A program made the position numbers and the translations under genes. Positions 14,701 through 25,503 of a stretch of DNA of 64,000 nt are shown piece after piece (position 1 is the stretch's first letter; each line of letters begins with the position of its first letter). The notes under the pieces were generated by a model, which had not been told where the DNA came from, searched no databases, and worked only from the letters and a program-made list of their open reading frames with translations. The stretch comes from Stictocephala bisonia (lineage: Eukaryota; Arthropoda; Insecta; Hemiptera; Membracidae): the NCBI GenBank assembly GCA_035578905.1, contig JAQJVL010002193.1:51685-115684 (forward strand), given 5' to 3'.

Positions 14701-17700
14701 AAAACCGACATTGCAGAACAAATTCTACAGACCGCAGTCTTACCACCCAAAATTGGAAAAGGACGACCGTCACACACAAACCCTTTGCGTCTACAAGGAA
14801 GACATTTTCCAATGACAATACCTGCCTCTGAAAAAAAAGAATTCCCAAGCAAACGATGTGTTGTATGTTTGAAACATGGCCTAAGGAAGGAAGTAAGGGT
14901 GCAGTGTAAGCAATGTCTAGTAGCGCTCCACATGGATGGCTGCTTCGAGGCTTACCACACTGTAGTCAACTACTAATGCTCCAAGCTGAAATGTAAATAG
15001 TGTAAATAGTACAATATTACAAAAACTAACTTATTGTGTGTGTCTTCTGTCATCATAACTTCTGGATTCATGTATTCAAAACAAAGGTAGGCAAAATAAC
15101 AATTTTAATTTGTTTTCCCATATTTTATTATTTAGCTGTTATGAGTGATTAAGGGGATATAAAATTATTAGAATAGTCATTTACAAGATAAAAATATTAA
15201 CCTTTAACTAAAAAAACAAAAAAAAAATGGATTTTTTTGACCCTATTTGTTGGTTAAAAAATAGTAGGTGAATGGGTTAAAGAAAAATCAACCATAAGGG
15301 CCATAAGAAACATAGTAGAGACTATCATAGATCTACTGGAAAAAACAACTATGTCTCAACTGTTCTATTAGATTACAGCAAGGCATTTGACTGCTTGGGC
15401 CATGATCTAATACTACAAAAACTGACAGCTATAGGATTTCAAGGGAAGGCAAGAGACTGGGTAGCCAGCTATCTGAAGGGTCATAGACAAACTGTGGAAA
15501 TCCACAAAACACTTAATGGCAGAAGATGTACCTTCAGATCCAAACCTATACCTGTAAAAAGAGGAGTGCCCCAGGGCTCTGTTCTTGGACCTTTCATGTT
15601 CGTACTTTTTACAAACGACTTTCCCAGTTTTATTGAAAATGACAATTTAGAAGTAACAATGTATGCAGATGACACAACATTAGTTTTAAAAAATGTATCT
15701 GCACAAACCCTGGTCATAGACATTATCTCAACTACTGACAAAGCACTTCAATACTGCCTCCAGAACGACCTAGCTATCAATCCTAAAAAGACAATTCAAA
15801 TAAATTTTAGTCGTAAACATGATGAAATACCCAACATCCATACAATTCTACTGAACAACAGACAAAACTGCTAGGAATAACAATAGATGCAGATCTCTCA
15901 TGGACTAATCACGTTGATTTCCTGAGTAAAAAACTCAGCTCAGGAATCTATGTAATAAGAAGAATGAAGTGGCTTTGCAGCAGCTAAAACAGCCTACCAC
16001 GCCCTGGTAGAATCTCACATTAGGTATGGGATAATCCTGTGGGGGGGAACATCAGATTAAACAACCTTAACAGAATTCTAGTTCTCCAGAAGAAAGCCAT
16101 AAGAGCACTGACTTGGGCCCAACAGATAGCTGCAGAGAAGCCTATAAATCACTTAAGATCTTGACAGTCACAGCCCTCTACATACATGCAGTGGTTACGC
16201 ATTCGGACCAGCTGGAACTGCCGAGGGGCAATGATATCCATCCCTACAACACAAGGAGAGCATTGGACTACCATCTTCCCCCGCATCACACCACCAAATA
16301 CACCAAAAAACCGTCCTATGCAGGGCGAAAAATCTACAATTCACTGCCAGAACACCTAAAACACCTAAGAGGGAGAGATCTTCACAGAAAACTACACTCC
16401 TGGTTGATAGACCGACCAATATATACAAAGCAAGAATTTTTTGATTTGTAAAGCAAGAAACCTGAACATTTTATATCTTTGTACCTTTGACGTCAATACA
16501 TTTCTTTATGATTTTGTAAATAACGATATTTCTGATTCTGACATTACGATTACGGCTATGAAAAACAATTTCTGTCAAATCAGTAGAGTTTAAAATGAAC
16601 TATTCATGACTTTAAGACAGGAAACCGTGCAACTACAATTTGATTTATATTATAAGTACAAAGAAATAACATTTTTTTATGATACTTTTGCTTTAAGGAA
16701 AATTGTCACCAGCATTTGACATTAATCGTAACAAATTGTGTAATCTGAATCAAAAACATCTTAACAAATCAAATTAACAATTGTATATACTATTTAAACA
16801 AATTATTAGAAACAAATATAGTTTTCAACTGAGGGACATTATGTAACATTAATATAAAAAAAAATTCTAAACTTACCAACAACTAAGTTATTTGCAAACT
16901 TATAAGCACTGAAACAGATGTCACTACACAGTTTGTTGACTTTATTCTCAAAAAACACCTCCATTTCAACCAATTTCATGGTGTTGCAAACGTGACATAG
17001 TTGAGTCTGGGGTGGAGGGGGTTGGTTACTGCTCATCTGTTCATACTTCTCCATGCACGCTTGAGTACAGAAGTCCTGGAAAAACATAGTTACAACTCCG
17101 TGCAAAACAACAACATAAGAAACTCTTGAGCATAATTTAAGTAACACATACATAATCAATTAGTTATAAACTTTATTAGATTGGTAAGGACAGCATTGTC
17201 ATTTAAACACAGTTATAATCAGCCTCAATTATAGAAATTTATAATGTACCTAAGCTCAATTATTATCGTCAAGTTTTTCTTGATGGTTTTGCTAGCTGTT
17301 CTTTATAATAGACCACTATTCGTGCAGAGATAAATGGCAAGTTTAAAGGAATTAGTTATATTTGAATTTTATACTGGGTTTAAGAGTCTGCAGAGGCTGT
17401 CGGTCATGTTGGTTTTAGTTCCATAAGAACAATGCTATTTGTGAATCCATATTTTTTCTTTATTGACCATTTTATTTCCATATTTATTGACCAAAAGTTG
17501 TGTATGAAGTGTCATTTTAAGCATTATAATATTGTGCATTGGGTTTATTTTTGATATTTTGAATGCGTATGCCTAGTTTTGAAAAATAGGTGAAAATAAA
17601 TACTCCAAACTTTAATATTTTTTTCTATGAAATTAATTAGGAATTTGCAAAGCAATTCCATGTTAATTTCATTCTTGTCATGGGATTAAAACCAACATAG

Positions 17701-20524
17701 ACGACAGCCTCTGCAGACTAATAAGAATATTACCAATAACCGTGTATAATCCCTTGAATATAAGCTCTGTATGCCTGTAACCCAATGCCAGAAATATAAT
17801 AGTCTCAGGAAAAAAGTAAGATAGCGTTGAAATTTCTTCTTTTATTGGCCTGTCAATAGTTAAACAAATTTTAGTCAATAAAAACCATCTTTTAAACTCA
17901 TTTAAATCCAATTTTATTTCATTTTCCAGTAAGCAAGCTAGATCTAAAATTACTCCAGATATATTTGTAGAACATGATCGATTAAATCAGGTTGAAAGCA
18001 CAACATTTTTGGGACGCCATTGATGGGAACTTGGCATAGGATTAGCATGTTGAACATGGTGTAAAAAACTGTCATCTGATTTATGTGCACTACACCAAAT
18101 GTCAAAAATGTGTAGTAATAGATTCTTAAATTAATATNNNNNNNNNNNNNNNNNNNNNNNNNNNNNNNNNNNNNNNNNNNNNNNNNNNNNNNNNNNNNNN
18201 NNNNNNNNNNNNNNNNNNNNNNNNNNNNNNNNNNNNNAGCTGTCATCTTCACACTGAACGTTCACTGTTGTACGTTTACGTTGTGTCTGTAAACAATATT
18301 TACACTGTTTTTGTTTTTATATTATGTCTTGCTAGTGACTATTTAGACCTATCCCCCCCCACCAAAACTGGAAGCGTGCTGGGCCCATAACCCAGAGGTC
18401 CGTGGATCGTAACCATGTTCTGCTACCAATTGAGACCCCTCCCCCCACCAAAACTGGAAGTCGTGCCATACTGGGGGATGGCTCAAAACCAGACAGGCGA
18501 TAGGATCACGGGTGGCAGTCAGAGGGTTAAATCATAACTCGGCAGCTGAGCGAAAAACTATTTATTTAAAAAAAATTAATGTCGGCAGGCCACAATCAAA
18601 ATTACACTCAAAACAACAAGCTACACAAAATTAACAAGAATAACAAATAATACACAAATTCAACAAAGGCTACAAGTACCAAAAATTTAGATAACCGCCA
18701 GGCCTATCTGCAGAATTACACTAAAAACAAAACTAAACTACAACCACTTTAAAAGAATTTACAATGAAAATTTAGAAAATTTGAACAAAACAAATTACCA
18801 ACAATTTAGCCCACATCCCATGATTCCACTGATGCCAGGGAGTATGCCCGAATCCCTGGGCAGCTCCGAATTAAAGAAAAGTAAAACATTAATAAATAAT
18901 CCCCTTTTGGTGAGTTCAAAAAAGAGAAGTAATAAAAAATAAAATACAACACGGTACCGTTTCATTACAAACTGACTTCAATAATAAATACAATTAAAGA
19001 AATAAATAAATAACACTAACTAACTTAATAACTGAGACCCATCCCCCCACCAAAGCTGGAAAGCGTGCCAACAGGGGGATGGCTCAAAACAAGTCGAGCG
19101 ATGGGATCACGGGCGGCAGTTGGAGGGTCAAAAATAAAACTCGGCAGCTGAGCGAAACTAAATTTATTACCAAAATCAAAATAATTAATTAATCAAAACG
19201 GCAGAAGGCCACAATAGAATTAGCACTTAAATAAATAATAACAAACACTAAAATTACCAAGATACTACACAATAATAACAAACGCTATAAATACCACAAA
19301 CTCTACAAATACCCAAAATTTAACAATTAATCAACTGTATGGCCTATCTGCAGTTTAGCCTGAGACACCCCAAAACGTAAGAAAATATTAAGCCCCAAAT
19401 AAAAGTGAAAATTTAGAAAACTTTTGGATCACAACATTTAAACCGGCAATTTAGCCCGAATCCCTTGATTCCACCGGGCCAGGGAGTAAGCCGGAATCCC
19501 TGGGCAGCTCCGAATTAAAAGTTAAGCAAAAGAACAATAATCCCCTTTTGGTGAAAGTTTAAAAATTAAATAATTTAAAAGAAAATATAACACGGTACCG
19601 TTCGAGTAAAAATTCACTTCAAAACCCCCCCCTAATACACTTAACAAAAAAAATAAATAACAATAACTAGGCCTAAGCATATAAATCAATAATAACAGGA
19701 CTTAACCATAGGGACCTAACAACTATAAAATCTAAAAAGATATAACAACAAATAAAACTAATTAATTAATAACAAGGAATATAAACTAATTAAAAATAAA
19801 TAACAATAAATATAAATAAAATAAATATTAACATCAAAAAAATCTTGGGTATTTTAAAAGCCTTTCCCTCGTTAATAAAAAAAATAATTAAGTCCCCGTG
19901 GCTGTTTCATAATGCACTGTCCAGGTTTTTAGTTTTAGGCCTAGGCCACACCAAAAGTTCCGCAAACTTTTTTTCTTCTTTTTGTTTTTATATATTTTTT
20001 TGTTTTCTTATAAATCACCCCCAGCTCAGCCGCCGGGAAAAGATGGAAAGAACTGACCTGAGGACTGAAGACTTCTACCCCCAAAGATGTAGGGCGGGTA
20101 GCGGGCAACTCCAGGCTCCAACATGGTCCTCAGGCCAGGCTAGCAGTGGAGAATATCGAAGTTCCCCCGGACGGCGGGCTGAGGGCTGAAAGTCCCACTC
20201 AAGGACCCTGGAGTTTAGGAGTCTCTCAGCCGGACATAGTAATCTCAGCAGGCAGAGCCAAAGACCAAATGACGGCCAACCTGACAGACGAAGGCTCCAG
20301 AGAAACTAGAACTACTCGAACAATCTAGAAGACGGCCAACCTGACCGAAGCTGCTGGAACACGGAACGAAACGGAACTGGGCCAACGGCTACCAAAGTAC
20401 GCAAATCGCCGGGCAAAAGCGAATCTCAGGCAGCCTGGCAGACAACAACGAAAAAACGAAACTGTACCGGTCCAAGACCCGGTACAACTTTCACGATTTT
20501 GCGTGTCATCCTTGCGCAGGGGCC

Positions 20525-20564
<40 letters not shown>

Positions 20565-23500
20565 ACTGCCGAAGCAAGGAAGCGTGCTGGGCCCATAACC
20601 CAGAGGTCCGTGGATCGGAACCACGCTCTGCTACCAATTGAGACCCATCCCCCCCACCAAAGCTGGGAAGCGTGCCAACTGGGGGATGGCTCAAAACGAG
20701 TAAAGCGATGGGATCACGGGTGGCAGTTGGAGGGTCCAAAATAAAACTCGGCAGCTGAGCGAAACTAAATTTATTACCAAAATCAAAATAATTAATTAAT
20801 CAAAACGGCAGAAGGCCACAATAGAATTAGCACTTAAATAAATAATAACAAACACTAAAATTACCAAGATACTACACAATAATAACAAACGCTATAAATA
20901 CCACAAACTCTACAAATACCCAAAATTTAACAATTAATCAACTGTATGGCCTATCTGCAGTTTAGCCTGAGACACCCCAAAACGTAAGAAAATATTAAGC
21001 CCCAAATAAAAGTGAAAATTTAGAAAACTTTTGGATCACAACATTTAAACCGGCAATTTAGCCCGAATCCCTTGATTCCACCGGGCCAGGGAGTAAGCCG
21101 GAATCCCTGGGCAGCTCCGAATTAAAAGTTAAGCAAAAGAACAATAATCCCCTTTTGGTGAAAGTTTAAAAATTAAATAATTTAAAAGAAAATATAACAC
21201 GGTACCGTTCGAGTAAAAATTCACTTCAAAACCCCCCCCTAATACACTTAACAAAAAAAATAAATAACAATAACTAGGCCTAAGCATATAAATCAATAAT
21301 AACAGGACTTAACCATAGGGACCTAACAACTATAAAATCTAAAAAGATATAACAACAAATAAAACTAATTAATTAATAACAAGGAATATAAACTAATTAA
21401 AAATAAATAACAATAAATATAAATAAAATAAATATTAACATCAAAAAAATCTTGGGTATTTTAAAAGCCTTTCCCTCGTTAATAAAAAAAATAATTAAGT
21501 CCCCGTGGCTGTTTCATAATGCACTGTCCAGGTTTTTAGTTTTAGGCCTAGGCCACACCAAAAGTTCCGCAAACTTTTTTTCTTCTTTTTGTTTTTATAT
21601 ATTTTTTTGTTTTCTTATAAATCACCCCCAGCTCAGCCGCCGGGAAAAGATGGAAAGAACTGACCTGAGGACTGAAGACTTCTACCCCCAAAGATGTAGG
21701 GCGGGTAGCGGGCAACTCCAGGCTCCAACATGGTCCTCAGGCCAGGCTAGCAGTGGAGAATATCGAAGTTCCCCCGGACGGCGGGCTGAGGGCTGAAAGT
21801 CCCACTCAAGGACCCTGGAGTTTAGGAGTCTCTCAGCCGGACATAGTAATCTCAGCAGGCAGAGCCAAAGACCAAATGACGGCCAACCTGACAGACGAAG
21901 GCTCCAGAGAAACTAGAACTACTCGAACAATCTAGAAGACGGCCAACCTGACCGAAGCTGCTGGAACACGGAACGAAACGGAACTGGGCCAACGGCTACC
22001 AAAGTACGCAAATCGCCGGGCAAAAGCGAATCTCAGGCAGCCTGGCAGACAACAACGAAAAAACGAAACTGTACCGGTCCAAGACCCGGTACATAACTAG
22101 GCCTAAATATATGAAATCACAAAATTAATCAGTGCCCCAAAATATTTTTTTTTTTTTTGTTTTTAACTATAAATAAATACTTTAAAATAATAAATAGCAA
22201 GAAAAAATAAACCTCTAAAAACTTAAAAAATAACAAACAATATTAACAAGTATACTCTTTAAAAAAATATGGCCTATATAAAAATCATTTGGCTGTGTTC
22301 AAGTTCATAGGCAGTTCCTTAGCCTAGGCCTATTATTAAATTTTTCCGCACAGCATATTCTTTTGTCTTTTCTTTTTTTTTTTGTAGTTTTTCTTCATTT
22401 TACCACCCCCAGCTCAGCCGCCGGGAATAAAAAGGAACGCTCTGACCTGAGAACAGAAGAAAAACTCCTCAAGTTGTGACGCAGGCAGAGGAGTAGTACA
22501 TGGCTCCTTTAAATAGTCCCCAGGCCAGGCTAACACAGTGGAGAACGACAGAACTTCATCCGGATGGCAGGCTGAGGGTTCAACGTCCCACTCAAGGACC
22601 CTGGAGTTTGAGAGTCTCAAGTCGGTCAACATATCGTGTACAATGGTTGAAGAAGAGGACAAAAAACTACAGGCCAACCGGACAGACCGAGAGCTGGAAT
22701 CACAGAACGACAGAGTCCGAGCCAACGGCCATGAAAGTAAACAAATCGACAGCGTACGAGCGATCTCAGGCACCCTGGCAAACCACGACGACAAGTAACC
22801 AAAAATGTACTGGTCAAACGACTTGGTACACTATTATGAATTTTTAGAATATATCAAAGTGCATATAGCATAAATTTGTGTACTGTTTTCGTGTACATCT
22901 AGTATTTTGACGTCTACAAGTAGAGATAGTTTAGATGACACAAACATTGAAGCTATGTTTGACAAATGTTTACAGTTTTGTATATTCATTTATGTTTAAA
23001 CAAAATACTGTTAACAGTATCAGTACAATTTGCATATGTGTCTTAAGTGTGACTACAAAACAAAACTGCAGCAGTTAAAAACTGTGATAATACAAAACAT
23101 GAAACTTTAGTATTCTACAAAATGATAGTTTTGTAAGTGACAACACTTTGTAATATTTTATAAAGTAGCATGTGGAAATTATAATATATTTTAGAAACCA
23201 AACAAAATTTGTGTTTTTCTGTCTAAGAATTAAATGTTTGTTTTAATGATGTTCATGCCAAATTAAAAAAAAAAATATATGTTAAAACTCAATCAAAATA
23301 TATGACATTTTTATAATTTAAAAAAATGTTCATATTTATATTTTTTTATGTGAGTAAAACGTACATAAATTACAAATAGATTATGTAAAAATATTCACCA
23401 GATTATATTGAATAATTTGGTATATAACAATTAGTACCTGCTTACATAATAGGTAATTATAAATAAATAAAAGAAACATTTGCAAAATTGAAAAGAATTA

Positions 23501-25434
23501 AATAGATCTGACAGGAACCGTATGGCAAAATAAATGGAGTTCAAAAGATTAACATTTTGTAAAGATGTTAAAAAGGCCATTTTTTAGTAGTAAGACAAAT
23601 ACATCACTTGATAAGTAGTGATCGTGACATTATTTAAGAAACAAAACTGAGTGTGCAAAATCGGTTTAGTAGGATTAACTGTTAATAAAAGACAATAATC
23701 TAAAGAAAGCCAAAACAGGTCTTTTTTATATTAATACAGTATAAAATCTTTTTAACTTATTGTTACAAAATTAGGATTTCTTTAAAAAATAGATAATAAA
23801 ACCTGATACTTTTCAATATGTAGAATAACAACTGAATTACCCACTATATACAGGATGTCCAGCTTCGACTGTCTCATATCTTAGTAAATTGTTAGTCAGA
23901 TCAATACAGGTAAAAAATGCCTGTTCTTTACCTGTTCTTTCTCGATTCCTTTTCTGACTTTGTGTCTGTAAGTGTTTTTTACAAAAACATGAATATCTCA
24001 AAAACCGTTTGACATACAATACTGAATTTTGGTATGAAAGTTGATTCTAAAAAAATGCACTTTTCATGTAAAAAAGGCTGTATGTATAAAATTATCCGTT
24101 TCAAAATAGTGGCTGTCCAAAAATTTCAAATTCAAATATAAAAAACTACATATTTTACCCAAAAATGTTGGCACGATATTCACAGCCTACATTACGCCAA
24201 ATTCAACAGTATGCAGATTAAAAGATCATGTGATAAATAACAGAGAAAACTAATTTTTTGTGACTGAAATTGTTGTATTCTGATTACTCTTTACCCAGAT
24301 AACAATTGGTAGAACCATAAAAAAAAAAAAAAAAAAAAAAAAAACGTATTGTATGTCAAACGGTTTTTGAGATATTCAAATTTTTGTAGGAACACAAACA
24401 CACAGACAGAAAACGAATTGATAAAGGACACACGTTATATGGCATTATTTGCTTGCATTAACCTGACAAACAATCCTCTAAAATATGTGACAGTCGAAGC
24501 TGGTCACCCTGTACATTTATTTCTGTATCCAGGTTGGGCGCAGTTTTTAAATCTAAAAATTGAATTAAAAAACTAACTGTTCTTTACTTAGTTGAATAAA
24601 AAATAACCCGAATATTAATTTTAAAGTATAATTATTTTAAAATACCTAAACACTCTTCAGAACAAAAGTCCATGGTTTCCCACGATAGTGTCTTCTCATT
24701 GTCTTCTTTGATAACAGAGCTACAATGAGAACACTTGCGGATAAATGCTGCTCTAGAGATAGGTTGGATGTCGGCAGATCTAATCTCTTTTATAACAGTT
24801 GAAGACGGAACAATCTCTGTACTCTCGCCTGGCTTTACTGGAGGTCCATCTCGAAATATAGCAAAACAGCTTTCATCACAGAAATACTCAGTGTGGCCAT
24901 ACGACAGAATATTTATTTCACAGGGCTTCACCTAAAAAAAATCGACAAATAAAAATATTATGAACAATATATAAACTTCCTACATAATAGCTTTCATGTT
25001 TAATATTTATTTATGGGCTGATTAGTAATAAAAGAATTATTTCACCCAGAAACACCTGAATAAATTGGTGAATAGTGAAATGTCAAACATTTTTTAGGCT
25101 TAAGAAAAATAACGAATCAGATCAAAATCACAGTTATGGAGAGTGAAAAATAATATTTTGATTTAAAGACTATAATTTACTTTTTCAAATCTAATTGGCC
25201 TCATAAAAATCAAATTCTACATGTTAAAAAATGTGACAGCAGAATCAAACATTTCACAGTGGATGTTTTTGTTCTTTTGTTGTGAATTATTTTTAGTTTT
25301 ATGTTTTGACTGTTACTTTAGATATAACTAGCTGATTGCCTTCTACGCTTCGCTACCCTTTCTTATCCTTCCCCCAGTGATCTCCTCTAACCCACCACAT
25401 CAAATTTAAAGCTTGTACTGAAGCCATTCTCCTA

Positions 25435-25503
<69 letters not shown>

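Larger units (their letters stand above)
19033..22093 (-). mobile_element. Young LTR retroelement with only a tRNA-U6 chimera between its LTRs
   Basis: Two nearly identical LTRs, 19033-20486 (1454 bp) and 20639-22093 (1455 bp), each TG...CA, flanked by a TAAC (or TAACT) duplication inside an older LTR. The internal region is just 152 bp (20487-20638). On the sense (minus) strand it reads AT, TGGTAGCAGAGC primer-binding site extended to 59 nt of complementary initiator tRNA-Met, then U6 snRNA in sense, then AGT and the 3' LTR. No gag, pol or env. It must have moved using enzymes made elsewhere. The eight LTR differences I found all lie in 19033-19135 versus 20639-20742; the remaining 1.35 kb looks identical. 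Confidence 0.92.
18431..22830 (-). mobile_element. Older LTR (solo or gap-truncated), split by a younger LTR element
   Basis: 18431-19032 and 22094-22830 together form one diverged LTR of the same family as the pair at 19033-22093: it starts TGAGACCCCTCC, ends TTGGTACA, and shares CTCGGCAGCTGAGCG and CCCCAGCTCAGCCGCCGGGA blocks. The sense strand is taken as minus because the tRNA-primer sequence lies at the left edge. The left half stops at TTAATAAC and the right half resumes at TAACTAGGCC, giving a TAAC(T) duplication created by the younger insertion. No gag-pol is visible; the gap at 18138 may hide it. Confidence 0.8.

Noticed and set aside
17950..18252. Minus-strand frame running through the N-gap
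   Set aside because: Continuity across 100 N is artificial, and the real part shows no CxxC pattern or other domain.
19845..20189. Duplicated 114-codon frames in both LTRs as a real gene pair
   Set aside because: No family motif, antisense to the element, and identity is explained by their being paired LTRs.
20490..20578. Functional U6 snRNA gene on the minus strand
   Set aside because: Lacks the first three and last ~15 nt, the terminal T-run and any PSE/TATA; it is fused to tRNA sequence inside an LTR element.
20578..20636. Functional initiator tRNA-Met gene
   Set aside because: The 5' 16 nt (acceptor and D-stem strand) are missing, CCA is encoded, and T-loop position 58 is altered; it is a copied primer.
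23837..24576. Two short related proteins (minus 23837-24019 and plus 24349-24576)
   Set aside because: They are mirror translations of the two arms of one MITE.
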